From IMG/VR virus record IMGVR_UViG_3300020595_001672, positions 1-61,438 of that record: a stretch of DNA of 61,438 nucleotides, one strand, 5' to 3'. A program made the translations under genes and the position numbers. The stretch is from a virus. How positions within the stretch are numbered: the first letter of the stretch is position 1; each line of letters opens with the position of its first letter. Below the pieces are notes generated by a model. That model worked only from the letters and a program-made list of their open reading frames with translations, ran no database searches and was not told the origin of the DNA. This document shows positions 16,584 through 24,395 of the stretch, piece by piece.

Positions 16584-17184
16584 TGGCGTTCTTAAGTCTG
16601 TCAGTGATTTCCTTAGCTTGTGCTCTAAGAACCTTTGCTTCTTTAAACATAGCATCCGCTTGTGAACGATACTGAGAAGCTAACTGTTCGTCAGTGAGCG
16701 CACCGTCTTGTGCTGCTGCTTGAACAGGAGCAGGCGCTGGATCTACGTATGCGTCTACTGGATCTGCTGCTTCAGCAACAGGAGCAGCAGGCTTACCGCT
16801 AGGGTCTTTAAGAGCAAGGTCAGCTACAGTGACACCTTTTTGTTGAGCAATAGTATTGTTAAGCTCAACAAGATCAATTACAGTGCGAGTGTCAGGGGTC
16901 ATCTCAACCTGATCAGCTGTTACTTTAATCATCTTACCAGTAGTATGAAAGCCTGCGAGCATTACACGTCCGTCCGGCAAACGGGTACGTGCCATTGCTT
17001 CAGCAAGCTCGTAAGACTCTTGACCAGCTGCGCTTTCGACTAGCTTAATTAAAGCATCGTGTTCTTCGGCTAGTAGTGTTTCGGTTGGCACTACAACAGC
17101 TTCGTTGTCTGTACCGGGGACAACACGATATGCTACGATACACTTCTTTTGGGTCTTCTTAATTCGACCTACATGCTTTAGCAT
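16573..17184 (-). CDS. conserved-looking phage protein with coiled-coil tail, function unknown
   Basis: 203 residues from ATG 17184, chosen because GGAGAATAAT precedes it and the previous gene's stop lies just upstream; the frame itself is open further. Residues 1-125 form a compact domain (MLKHVGRIKKTQKKCIVAYRVV...). An Ala/Pro-rich linker follows (about 135-165), then a helix likely to coil (ASQYRSQADAMFKEAKVLR). Adjacency to a fibre gene and a late-promoter-linked small gene suggests a virion or assembly role; this is inference. Confidence 0.72.
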   Translation of the reverse strand: MLKHVGRIKKTQKKCIVAYRVVPGTDNEAVVVPTETLLAEEHDALIKLVESAAGQESYELAEAMARTRLPDGRVMLAGFHTTGKMIKVTADQVEMTPDTRTVIDLVELNNTIAQQKGVTVADLALKDPSGKPAAPVAEAADPVDAYVDPAPAPVQAAAQDGALTDEQLASQYRSQADAMFKEAKVLRAQAKEITDRLKNASEE

Positions 17185-17185
17185 A

Positions 17186-17413
17186 TTATTCTCCAGTTTC
17201 TTCAGCAGTATCTTCGTCAGCTGACTGAGGTTGAGCTGCTTGCTCGGCAGCAACAGCTTCGAAGAACTTGGTTAGTTTGTTGTATAATTGACCAGCGGCG
17301 ATTTGCTCATCGCCTGGTTCAAAGGCAGCTCGCTTTGAAGCTAGACCGATTAACTGACGTACGATATTTAGATCGTTCACAGTTAGTTCAATGTTACTAT
17401 TTTCTTCCGTCAT
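17186..17413 (-). CDS. small acidic protein of unknown function
   Basis: 75 residues, helical in character (VNDLNIVRQLIGLASKRAAFEPGDEQIAAGQLYNKLTKFFEAVAAEQ) with an acidic tail. AGGAG lies before ATG 17413. A TATAAATA late box is at 17443-17450, so it heads a late unit with the two genes downstream. Confidence 0.7.
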   Translation of the reverse strand: MTEENSNIELTVNDLNIVRQLIGLASKRAAFEPGDEQIAAGQLYNKLTKFFEAVAAEQAAQPQSADEDTAEETGE

Positions 17414-17441
17414 TTTAAACTCCTATTGTTGACAGTATAAA

Positions 17442-17702
17442 TTATTTATAAGCTAACAAAAAGTAGCTCATCTCTTTTGGCTGCTCAAACGCTACTATTA
17501 TTCTGTCAAAAGCTAATGATTTTATATAGTAGCGCCCGTGTGTATTTTGTAGAATCCAGTCTTCGATATTAGCTTCTGTTTCGTATGTAGCAGTGTCTTT
17601 GGCTATATCAGATCGTTCAAAGTGTTCGGGAAGAAAGAACACTTTTCTAATCCCGAACAATTCAAGAGCATTTGGCTTAATGTGTATCTTACGCTTCTTC
17701 AT
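17442..17702 (-). CDS. unrecognised 86-residue protein
   Basis: It begins MKKRKIHIKPNALELFGIRKVFFLPEHFE and has no motif I recognise. It overlaps the end of the VWA gene by 14 bp, so it is likely made from the same early transcript. Confidence 0.65.
   Translation of the reverse strand: MKKRKIHIKPNALELFGIRKVFFLPEHFERSDIAKDTATYETEANIEDWILQNTHGRYYIKSLAFDRIIVAFEQPKEMSYFLLAYK
17443..17450 (-). promoter_or_regulatory. T4-type late promoter
   Basis: TATAAATA on the minus strand, 29 bases before ATG 17413, overlapping the stop of the upstream gene. Confidence 0.6.
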
Positions 17703-18930
17703 ATCGTGTAGTCACCCCAAACGGAGCTTGCATGTCCTTATCATAGTTACTGTGTAAAACAAATACAGTGTCACAGTAAGTTTCGTCACCCCAACTACCC
17801 CAGCAATAGCCGTCTGTAAACATAATAAACTTCTTAGGCTCAATACCTTCTTCTTTCATAAAGTCCCAATTGGCCATAAAGTCAGTACCGCCGCCGCCGG
17901 CTGCTTCGTACTCAGTAAGGTCGCCGTTGTGAGCAGTAAACTCTTCTAAATTATAAACTTTGGTATCAAAACACCAAACTTTTACATTGTAATCGTTATA
18001 CTGATCCATAATACTTTGAACCTCGCCGAGGAAGTCCATAAGTTGCTCATTGCTGATACTACCACTAGTATCAAGCGCAATACATACATCAATAGTTTCT
18101 TCGTTTACAGTACCTGGAAGAACTACGCCGTATTGTGACTTGCGTGACGGACGAGAAAAGCTATAATCGTTCTTTACAGTGCTTTGAATCTGCTGTTGGA
18201 GAATCTCACGCCAGTTCATCTTAGGTTCAGTGAACAGTTTAATAATACGTGCTACTTCTCCGGGCGTTTTGCCAGCACCAGCGGCTTGCGCTGCTGACAA
18301 CATACTCTCTTTGACCTGATCCTTGATCTGCTTCAGCTCTTCTTTTGTATACGTAGGGCCGTTTTGATCATCGCCGCCGTGCTCGCTATTTTCAAGATCC
18401 AAGTGTTCGTCGAGCATTTCGCCGAGTTCACTAATGTCAATCTTATCAGCCTGTTCGTAAAGGTCGTCGTATACTTGTTCACTAGTCCATCCTTCGTACT
18501 TGAAGTCTTGGAAACAATCTACCAGCTTCGGCTTTGCGCCGATTTTATCACGGACAAGGATGTTGTTTACAATGTAGTCAGCAGCAATATTATACAATTT
18601 AGGATCACGATCGTTACGACGGCCTAGGTGATCGAATACACAGTGCAGAATCTCGTGAGCAATAACAAACTCAATTTCTGCGTTATCCATAGCATTGAAG
18701 AATTCTGCGTTAAAGTACAGGTTGCGTCCGTCGACAGCCGCAGTAGGCAGCCAATCGTTAGCTGCTTTTACCTTAAGACGAGTAGCCATGTTACCGAAGA
18801 ATGGGTGCTTTAGTAACAGTCCAACACGAGCAACTGTGATACGATCAAAGACATCAGCTGTCATACGATCTAGCTCTTCTGGAGTAATGTCTGGGTTAGG
18901 TTGCCAATTCTTTTTACCGTCGACGCTCAT
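17689..18930 (-). CDS. VWA-domain protein with HExxH metallopeptidase-like domain
   Basis: 413 residues. The N-terminal half contains HEILHCVFDHLGRR near residue 92, an HExxH zinc motif of the DUF2201 type. The C-terminal half is a von Willebrand A domain with an intact MIDAS: DTSGS near residue 289, the GGGGTDF loop and FTDG. Such proteins pair with MoxR AAA+ ATPases, which remodel or insert metal into target complexes. The gene lies directly after the MoxR gene and has its own promoter sharing 26 identical bases with the MoxR promoter. AGGAGG precedes ATG. The target in the phage cycle is unknown. Confidence 0.87.
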   Translation of the reverse strand: MSVDGKKNWQPNPDITPEELDRMTADVFDRITVARVGLLLKHPFFGNMATRLKVKAANDWLPTAAVDGRNLYFNAEFFNAMDNAEIEFVIAHEILHCVFDHLGRRNDRDPKLYNIAADYIVNNILVRDKIGAKPKLVDCFQDFKYEGWTSEQVYDDLYEQADKIDISELGEMLDEHLDLENSEHGGDDQNGPTYTKEELKQIKDQVKESMLSAAQAAGAGKTPGEVARIIKLFTEPKMNWREILQQQIQSTVKNDYSFSRPSRKSQYGVVLPGTVNEETIDVCIALDTSGSISNEQLMDFLGEVQSIMDQYNDYNVKVWCFDTKVYNLEEFTAHNGDLTEYEAAGGGGTDFMANWDFMKEEGIEPKKFIMFTDGYCWGSWGDETYCDTVFVLHSNYDKDMQAPFGVTTRYEEA

Positions 18931-18940
18931 TGCATCCTCC

Positions 18941-18966
18941 TTGTTTATTAACTGTATATATAATAC
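18941..18966 (-). repeat. 26-bp promoter-leader repeat, copy 1
   Basis: Identical to 20098-20123. It covers the -10 element and early leader of the VWA gene, so this and the MoxR gene share start-proximal control sequence. Confidence 0.85.
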
Positions 18967-18988
18967 AACAAAGCGCCCGACATGTCAA
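18960..18988 (-). promoter_or_regulatory. sigma70-type promoter of the VWA gene
   Basis: TTGACA at 18988-18983, a 17-base spacer, then TATTAT at 18965-18960 on the minus strand, 30 bases before the start codon. Confidence 0.8.
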
Positions 18989-18998
18989 GCGCTTTGTT
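18967..18998 (-). terminator. hairpin after moxR, overlapping the VWA promoter
   Basis: A perfect 10-bp stem (AACAAAGCGC with GCGCTTTGTT) and a 12-base loop, starting 8 bases after the MoxR stop. The -35 box TTGACA of the VWA promoter lies in the loop. There is no long T run, so termination may be weak. Confidence 0.55.
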
Positions 18999-19006
18999 TA
19001 GTATTA

Positions 19007-20077
19007 TTAGTTTTGAGCTGCTTTAATATACTTACCGTACTTTTCGTGGAACTCGTCGAAGCTTGGCACCTTGTCTGGGTCGATCGGCAACCGATACTGA
19101 GTAAGCGCAAGCTTCATTGCCATAACAACTAGTTCAGTATCAAAGTTCTTCATTGAGAACGTTAAGAACTGTTCGACCTTATCGTAGAACGTATCGTTGT
19201 CAACGTCTTGGCTAAGTTCGTAGCACATGGAAATAATTAGACTATACATAGCACTAATCTCGTCAGTATCGAGGGTATCTACTTTACCTGTCAAGATATC
19301 TGTTGGGTTCGGAAGCTTGCTAGCAACCTTACGATGCGCAATAAACTTAACAGCAAGTCCTTCGCCTACAGAGCCAGCTACCAAGTCCATAAGCGTATCG
19401 TCGTTGTAGTTACCGTTAAGAAAGTCACTTACAAATGACCACGAACGAGGTGTAGCAAACGAACGGCTCGGAGATTTTGGATCAAAGTCGTACAAGTCTT
19501 GCTTGCTAAAGTTCAAGTAACCAACAACGTCAGCATGAACCTTGTTAGTAACAGCCCACTCAAACCAGTCATCAAACGATACTGACATTTCCAAGTGTAC
19601 AAAACGGTTAGCCAACGGAGCTGGCATACGGTAAGTAACACCTTTATCACTGTCACGGTTACCAGCAGCAACAATAAGAACGTTGTCTGGCAGCTTGTAC
19701 TGACCAACACGACGATTAAGAATCAGCTGGTAAGCAGCCGCTTGTACTGCCGGCGGAGCAGAGTTCATCTCGTCGAGGAACAGAACAATATGTTCGTGTT
19801 CTTCTGCCATAGCAGCATCGGGCAATTCGCTTGGAGCAGCCCAAACCATTTTACCTTCAGTAGCATTAAAGTAAGGAATACCCTTGATGTCAGTTGGCTC
19901 CCAAAGAGACAAACGAACGTCAATAACATGGGCGTTCATTGACGCACCAACTTGGTGAACAATATCGGATTTACCAATACCCGGAGGGCCCCACAAAAAC
20001 AACGGGCGCTTAGAATCAAAAGCAGCCGAGATAACTTGTTTTGCGGAGTTTGGTGAAGAAGTACGAATCGTGTCCAT
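19007..20077 (-). CDS. MoxR-family AAA+ ATPase
   Basis: 356 residues. Walker A GPPGIGKSD is at residues 30-38. Walker B VLFLDEMNSAPP near residue 100 is followed by sensor 1 (VLIVAAGNRD) and the arginine-rich PAPLANRFVHLEM segment. MoxR ATPases act as chaperones with VWA proteins. The VWA partner lies directly downstream with its own nearly identical promoter. The C-terminal part (residues 240-356) is the lid domain and helical tail. The pair may remodel a host complex or help phage assembly; this is inferred from the family. Confidence 0.9.
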   Translation of the reverse strand: MDTIRTSSPNSAKQVISAAFDSKRPLFLWGPPGIGKSDIVHQVGASMNAHVIDVRLSLWEPTDIKGIPYFNATEGKMVWAAPSELPDAAMAEEHEHIVLFLDEMNSAPPAVQAAAYQLILNRRVGQYKLPDNVLIVAAGNRDSDKGVTYRMPAPLANRFVHLEMSVSFDDWFEWAVTNKVHADVVGYLNFSKQDLYDFDPKSPSRSFATPRSWSFVSDFLNGNYNDDTLMDLVAGSVGEGLAVKFIAHRKVASKLPNPTDILTGKVDTLDTDEISAMYSLIISMCYELSQDVDNDTFYDKVEQFLTFSMKNFDTELVVMAMKLALTQYRLPIDPDKVPSFDEFHEKYGKYIKAAQN

Positions 20078-20097
20078 TTGCTAAAACCTCTGTGTGT

Positions 20098-20123
20098 TTG
20101 TTTATTAACTGTATATATAATAC
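20098..20123 (-). repeat. 26-bp promoter-leader repeat, copy 2
   Basis: Identical to 18941-18966. It covers the -10 element and leader of the MoxR gene. Confidence 0.85.
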
Positions 20124-20145
20124 GACAGTTTAATCAATATGTCAA
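20117..20145 (-). promoter_or_regulatory. sigma70-type promoter of the MoxR gene
   Basis: TTGACA, a 17-base spacer and TATTAT on the minus strand, 40 bases before ATG 20077. The -35 box overlaps the last codons of the upstream gene. Confidence 0.8.
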
Positions 20146-20528
20146 ATGTTTTTTTGTCGTTCTATTGCTTTTATTAAGCCGTACTTTTCAAGATCGCCGG
20201 AGAATAGGCTTATCTCCATAGCCTTGCGATCGTCAGTAACTTGAATATACTTGGGCGTGAGATAATACGGACAAGTGATAAACTTATCTAAGTAAAGAAG
20301 AACGTTTGTCTTTTGTATATTAGTTTCGGGCGGAAATTCAATTTTAAAAAACTGTATCTCTAGATCGTTTTTAAGAAAGTCTCGCCCGGCAGTGGTTAGT
20401 CTCAGGCCGCCTGTTGATTTACTACGGACATTATACCACCATTCAGTTGAGTAGTGTCTTACATTAGTTTCGTTAGAACTAACACCAGCGCTATTTAAGA
20501 ATATCTTAGTATAAGCTAGTCTATTCAT
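20142..20528 (-). CDS. phage protein of unknown function
   Basis: 128 residues, with aromatic TEWWYNVRS and GGLRLTTAGRDFL near residue 30 and a second half with FITCPYYLTPKYIQVTDDRKAMEISLFSGDLEKYG. The layout looks like a winged-helix-like or small alpha/beta fold, but I cannot assign it. It overlaps the upstream gene by 8 bp. Confidence 0.7.
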   Translation of the reverse strand: MNRLAYTKIFLNSAGVSSNETNVRHYSTEWWYNVRSKSTGGLRLTTAGRDFLKNDLEIQFFKIEFPPETNIQKTNVLLYLDKFITCPYYLTPKYIQVTDDRKAMEISLFSGDLEKYGLIKAIERQKNI

Positions 20529-20805
20529 GATCGTTAGTGTTACCGAACTTTACTACAGTAAATTCACTAGTCTTCCACATAGTGTTTAAGCGTTGTGCCA
20601 AATTACGAGCATGACCTGGATTAGAGAAGCTGGTTTTTTTATATTTAGGCCCCGGGTAGTTAGTTAAACTATTAAAGCTTTTAAGATTAAAAGGTTTACC
20701 TTGATAAAATACTGCCCAAATTGCGTTAGCTTCTAGTACTTGCTCTGTTCTATAGGTGTGCCGATCGGTAAATTCTTTTAGCACTACGGGCTTTGGCCTG
20801 CTCAT
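20521..20805 (-). CDS. unrecognised 94-residue basic protein
   Basis: It begins MSRPKPVVLKEFTDRHTYRTEQVLEANAIWAV, with KYKKTSFSNPGHARNLAQRLN in the middle and a net positive charge. No family is recognised. A GATAAATA box at 20832 and AAGGAACG before the ATG support it as a gene start. Confidence 0.65.
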   Translation of the reverse strand: MSRPKPVVLKEFTDRHTYRTEQVLEANAIWAVFYQGKPFNLKSFNSLTNYPGPKYKKTSFSNPGHARNLAQRLNTMWKTSEFTVVKFGNTNDHE

Positions 20806-20831
20806 TTTTCGTTCCTTATTATATACGTATA

Positions 20832-20839
20832 TATTTATC
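20832..20839 (-). promoter_or_regulatory. T4-type late promoter
   Basis: GATAAATA on the minus strand, 27 bases before ATG 20805. It lies in the early-type region, so it may give extra late expression of the genes below. Confidence 0.5.
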
Positions 20840-20841
20840 GT

Positions 20842-21081
20842 TTACCAATTGTTCCCACCGTCCATCTTGATATCAATGTACTCATAATCTCCAGCGTCTT
20901 TGGTCATTAGAAGTTGCTCTAAGTCTTCTGCATGTCGTGCGAGTAGTTCGGTGAGGCAGTAATGTAGTTTCTTTGCTTTGTCTAGATCCATTCGAATCTC
21001 TTTTTGTCGACTTGACTCAGCGGCTTTCACTAAGCTAAGAAACTGACTAATAGGGGAAGTGTTAATTGGCTGTTTTTGCAT
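20842..21081 (-). CDS. unrecognised 79-residue protein
   Basis: Helical, charged protein (MDLDKAKKLHYCLTELLARHAEDLEQLLM) with a short GGNNW tail. It overlaps the upstream gene by 20 bp. No function can be read. Confidence 0.6.
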   Translation of the reverse strand: MQKQPINTSPISQFLSLVKAAESSRQKEIRMDLDKAKKLHYCLTELLARHAEDLEQLLMTKDAGDYEYIDIKMDGGNNW

Positions 21082-21538
21082 TAGTAATACTCAACTGTTG
21101 TCGCATTTCTATATCGGTCTTAAACGGGCCTTTGCTTTTATAGCGTTCAATAGTAATAAGCTTAGGACAGAAACTCTTAACCCATCCTTTGTTAAACTTA
21201 ATAATGTAGTAGCCTGCGCAATAAATACTCTTAGACTTTTCGCTTTTAGTAAACAACGGTAGCCGACGCTTAATATCGAACATACTATTATATGGGTTAC
21301 AATTTACAGGAAAGTCATGAACTTGATAAGAAGTTTCTTCAACTTCCTGACTTGACGCAGACCAAGTGATACTACCTAACCGATTCTTAATAGAAGACTT
21401 GGACTTACATAATTCTATGGAGCCTTCGCTACTATTTAGAATATAGTGTTCGTTATTATAGGAGATAGTGCCTACATTTTCGCCTCGATCAGTAACGATC
21501 CAAAACTTGTCTTTTAGAATTTCTTTTGCGTTCTTCAT
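21062..21538 (-). CDS. unrecognised 158-residue protein downstream of rnh
   Basis: ATG 21538 is chosen because it overlaps the rnh stop as ATGA; the open frame further up only shadows rnh. The start KDKFWIVTDRGENVGTISYNNEHYIL looks like a small beta-rich domain. KSIYCAGYYIIKFNKGWVKSFCPKLITIER repeats this style later. No family is assigned. Confidence 0.68.
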   Translation of the reverse strand: MKNAKEILKDKFWIVTDRGENVGTISYNNEHYILNSSEGSIELCKSKSSIKNRLGSITWSASSQEVEETSYQVHDFPVNCNPYNSMFDIKRRLPLFTKSEKSKSIYCAGYYIIKFNKGWVKSFCPKLITIERYKSKGPFKTDIEMRQQLSITNAKTAN

Positions 21539-22524
21539 GCTTGGTACCTCGCTTGGAATGGTGGTGCATACTGCTCGACAGCAGCAGCAACCCGCTGCAT
21601 ATCCCATTTGTTACAGAACTTTAGTAGCCGAATGCCTACTTGTGACAAGTCTTTAGGCTCTGTTGTTTCTGTATGAATAGTCTGGTTAATCTCGTCACGT
21701 ACATTATCAGGCTGCGCAGTTAAGTCGCATAGTAGTACATTGCGATTGTAGTCATCAATTACACGATGCTCGTCGCCGTTATGATCAGTCCAGCGTTGTA
21801 GCATCATGTTATTCCAGTTAAAGCCTTTAGTAGACATATCGTTGTATGCTTCTAATAGTCCTACTTTGTTCTTAGTGCCTTTCTTGCGCACACCGGGGTA
21901 CGCACTAAAGATGTTATCACTAGTGTCGCCACGCATACACTTCTCAAACAACAGCCATTGTGGGTCCGGCGCAGGCTTTTCTACACCAGTCTTCTTGTCA
22001 ATTACACGTTCGCCTTTATCGTCGAAGTAACCTTCGTGTGTAATAGTAGTGTTGCTAACGCCGTTGTACTGTCGTACATTAGGAGCAACCAGTTGCGCAA
22101 AGTCACCGTCTGTGCTAATAATAACGTGATTATCGTTAGGATGAGCTTGAACCCAGCCAGCAATCAAATCGTCTGCTTCTAATACAGGGTTTTGTAGTAC
22201 AGTACAGTTAGTTTTTGTACGTACAAAGTCTTTAAACTCGTCGAAGATCTCAAAGAATACACGATCTTCTTCTGCTTGCGCAGGAGTCATCTTGTCTCGA
22301 GTCTCTTTGCGATTGCGCTTGTAAGGTTCGTATGCGTCCTTACGCCAGCTACGGCCTTCTAAGCAAAAGACAACATGGTCGGCATTGAAGTCTTGCCACG
22401 CCTTCTTAACGCTGTTAAGTGTAATATGCAAGGCCATGCCAACCTTGTCGTCGAGGTTCCCGCGAACTACATGTCGAGCTCGAAAGAACGTGTTCATTGT
22501 ATCAACTAAAATGTAAGTGCTCAT
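21535..22524 (-). CDS. rnh: T4 RNase H-like 5'-3' exonuclease / flap nuclease
   Basis: 329 residues of the FEN/PIN-like 5' nuclease family, which removes RNA primers during lagging-strand replication. The N-terminal YILVDTMNTFFRARH supplies the first metal-binding Asp. HVVFCLEGRSWRKDAYEPYKRNR gives the Asp-or-Glu region and the basic arch. LEADDLIAGW, STDGDFAQL and the helix-hairpin-helix CMRGDTSDNIFSAYPGVRKKG follow in family order. It is transcribed from its own TTGACT-N17-TACTAT promoter. Placement with clamp and polymerase genes fits replication. Confidence 0.9.
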   Translation of the reverse strand: MSTYILVDTMNTFFRARHVVRGNLDDKVGMALHITLNSVKKAWQDFNADHVVFCLEGRSWRKDAYEPYKRNRKETRDKMTPAQAEEDRVFFEIFDEFKDFVRTKTNCTVLQNPVLEADDLIAGWVQAHPNDNHVIISTDGDFAQLVAPNVRQYNGVSNTTITHEGYFDDKGERVIDKKTGVEKPAPDPQWLLFEKCMRGDTSDNIFSAYPGVRKKGTKNKVGLLEAYNDMSTKGFNWNNMMLQRWTDHNGDEHRVIDDYNRNVLLCDLTAQPDNVRDEINQTIHTETTEPKDLSQVGIRLLKFCNKWDMQRVAAAVEQYAPPFQARYQA

Positions 22525-22530
22525 AGTATT

Positions 22531-22559
22531 ATAGTAGTATATATCTACTCAGAAGTCAA
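22531..22559 (-). promoter_or_regulatory. sigma70-type promoter of rnh
   Basis: TTGACT, a 17-base spacer and TACTAT on the minus strand, shortly before ATG 22524. The leader would be very short. Confidence 0.65.
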
Positions 22560-22567
22560 CCTAGTTT

Positions 22568-22933
22568 TTAAGAAACTTCTGATTTACCTTTATCAATAGG
22601 AACAACATTAATATAGCCCATCTCTCGATCGGCGGTTTGGCCATCTTCTTGAAGCATTTGAGTTACAACAGATCTAAACCATTTGTCTACAATTTCTTCT
22701 TGACTTTCACCTTTATACCCAGCATCTATTAGTTGTTCAATAAACTCGTTATTCCAATCGAGCTCAAAGAATCCGTTCTTAATATTTTCTGGATTAACTT
22801 GTGTATCAATTACAGCAATATAAGGTTCGCCACGCTTAGTTGCCGCTTCTTTAGGATCAACCTCATCAAGAAGCTTGAGTTTTTCATCCTCAAGCTTGTC
22901 AATGCCCATCATACGTTTAAATAGATTTTTCAT
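22568..22933 (-). CDS. unrecognised 121-residue protein
   Basis: It starts MKNLFKRMMGIDKLEDEKLKLLDEVDPKEAATKRGEPYIAVIDTQVNPENIKNGFFELDWNNEF. The centre, with the NGFFELDWN segment, looks like a small conserved phage domain. No catalytic motif is seen. Confidence 0.68.
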   Translation of the reverse strand: MKNLFKRMMGIDKLEDEKLKLLDEVDPKEAATKRGEPYIAVIDTQVNPENIKNGFFELDWNNEFIEQLIDAGYKGESQEEIVDKWFRSVVTQMLQEDGQTADREMGYINVVPIDKGKSEVS

Positions 22934-22934
22934 A

Positions 22935-23102
22935 TTAGTACTCTACCATTTGTTGAAATTCGGACATAGATAGTTCTAAGTTAGGATTAACTTTTGCTGT
23001 GTAACGAACATCGTGCTTAGTAAGTTCACGATTAATAATTTCAATTTCGTTAAACAGATTTTTGACTTTAGTAATTAGTTCTTCGACTTTAGGATCTTTC
23101 AT
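22935..23102 (-). CDS. small helical protein, 55 residues
   Basis: ATG 23102 shares one base with the queE stop (TAATG); the longer open frame upstream only shadows queE. It is rich in charged helical residues (KVEELITKVKNLFNEIEIINRELTKH), likely a coiled coil. Confidence 0.65.
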   Translation of the reverse strand: MKDPKVEELITKVKNLFNEIEIINRELTKHDVRYTAKVNPNLELSMSEFQQMVEY

Positions 23103-23995
23103 TATGTTCCCCATGCGTTGCCAAATAATGAGATATGAAGCCGAGGCGTAAACCTCCAGCCACGCTCCATACAGATTTCTGCCACTTCTTGTACATTCAT
23201 GTTGTACTCTTCTGAACGTCCGCCTAGTGGCATACAGTATACTGGACATTCGATGCCAGCAGCACGATAAGCATCAACTGCTCGAGCAACTTCGTCGATA
23301 TCGTCTTTGTCTGCTACAACAAACTTAAAGTATATATTGCTACCGTCGACAAGACTGTACTCGTGAGCAACATTAGGCAAGATAGCAGTATCCCAAGGTT
23401 CTCCGCTTACACTAAGTTTAGGTGAACAACTCCATGTAACTTCGAAGCGATCTTGGTCGTTAAGATAGTTATAAAAATCGTCGTGTAGCTGTTGTGTAGT
23501 GTTTGTTTCAAACGTAACGTTCTTTAAATCTGCCATTCGAGGATGTTCGAACAGTTCGATGTATAGTCGTTGCCAAGCTAGCAAAGGCTCGCCACCTGTA
23601 AGAATCAAGTGAATGTCTTGACCATTGTCCATAGTCCACTTGCCTTCTGGAGTAAGACTCAGCAAGTGTTCTACTACTTCTTCAACTTCTGCTTGACGAT
23701 TGAAGTGTTTAAACTCAGGGTAGATACTTGCGTAAGTGTCGCACCCTGTGTGAATAATAGGCAGGTCTTCAAACTTTTCTGTAGTTTGGTGTACACCTGC
23801 GTCGATTAGTTCTTTAACTTCTGCGTTATAGCGTTGCCCTTCGGCATGTTGTTCCCAACGATCTTTTTTGATGCCAGTGCCAAAGTTCATACAACGAAAG
23901 TTACAACCGAAGGTACGTAGGAACACACTAGGTACTCCTACGTATTTGCCTTCGCCCTGAACTGAATAAAATGCTTCTGAATAGCGTAATTTCAT
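23102..23995 (-). CDS. queE: QueE-like 7-carboxy-7-deazaguanine synthase (radical SAM)
   Basis: 297 residues from ATG 23995, which overlaps the upstream stop as ATGA; a start 15 bases earlier is possible. YSVQGEGKYVGVPSVFLRTFGCNFRC is the QueE opening. LTGGEPLLAWQ near residue 150 is the SAM motif. QueE converts carboxy-tetrahydropterin to CDG. The third cluster Cys is not at the usual place: C-x3-C is followed by 49 residues before HTGCDTYAS, which restores the CDT of the standard motif. With FolE, a QueD-like protein and a DpdA-like protein nearby, it should make a 7-deazaguanine base for DNA modification. Confidence 0.88.
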   Translation of the reverse strand: MKLRYSEAFYSVQGEGKYVGVPSVFLRTFGCNFRCMNFGTGIKKDRWEQHAEGQRYNAEVKELIDAGVHQTTEKFEDLPIIHTGCDTYASIYPEFKHFNRQAEVEEVVEHLLSLTPEGKWTMDNGQDIHLILTGGEPLLAWQRLYIELFEHPRMADLKNVTFETNTTQQLHDDFYNYLNDQDRFEVTWSCSPKLSVSGEPWDTAILPNVAHEYSLVDGSNIYFKFVVADKDDIDEVARAVDAYRAAGIECPVYCMPLGGRSEEYNMNVQEVAEICMERGWRFTPRLHISLFGNAWGT

Positions 23996-24210
23996 TGATA
24001 TGATGTCCATTCTTCTTTGAACTTAGTGTAGCTCCGATCGAGTAACGGAAATTCTAATAGCATAGTATCGAGTTCGACTAACTGTCGAGCAGTAATGCTT
24101 TCGATTTCTGCTACATCGCAGTTTCGGATAATGTACGAATACAGTGCATCGTACATTTCTTCATAAAAGTAGTCTTCCATTACTGCTAGATGTTTTTTTG
24201 AAACTGTCAT
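23992..24210 (-). CDS. unrecognised 72-residue protein
   Basis: An acidic helical protein (MEDYFYEEMYDALYSYIIRNCDVAEIESITARQLVELDTMLLEFP). It overlaps queE by four bases and shares one base with its upstream neighbour, so it is part of the same transcript as folE and queE. Confidence 0.65.
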   Translation of the reverse strand: MTVSKKHLAVMEDYFYEEMYDALYSYIIRNCDVAEIESITARQLVELDTMLLEFPLLDRSYTKFKEEWTSYQ

Positions 24211-24395
24211 TATAGCTCCTCGAGAATGCCCAAGACTTCAGCAGCAATTAGTAAAGCACCGCCTGCTACAATAGGCATAACTCCTACTGGAGTAAACAGT
24301 ATGCTTACAAATGCTAGTCCGGCAGCAATGCGTACAGCACTCTTTACGAGGCTAATATAAAAGTGTTTCTTGCTTACGTCTACTGGTTCTGCCAT
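24210..24395 (-). CDS. small membrane protein, 61 residues
   Basis: One long hydrophobic stretch (residues 20-55, IAAGLAFVSILFTPVGVMPIVAGGALLIAAEVLGI) could form one or two membrane helices. A KKHF motif precedes it, similar to that of the 23992 product. Function unknown. Confidence 0.65.
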   Translation of the reverse strand: MAEPVDVSKKHFYISLVKSAVRIAAGLAFVSILFTPVGVMPIVAGGALLIAAEVLGILEEL

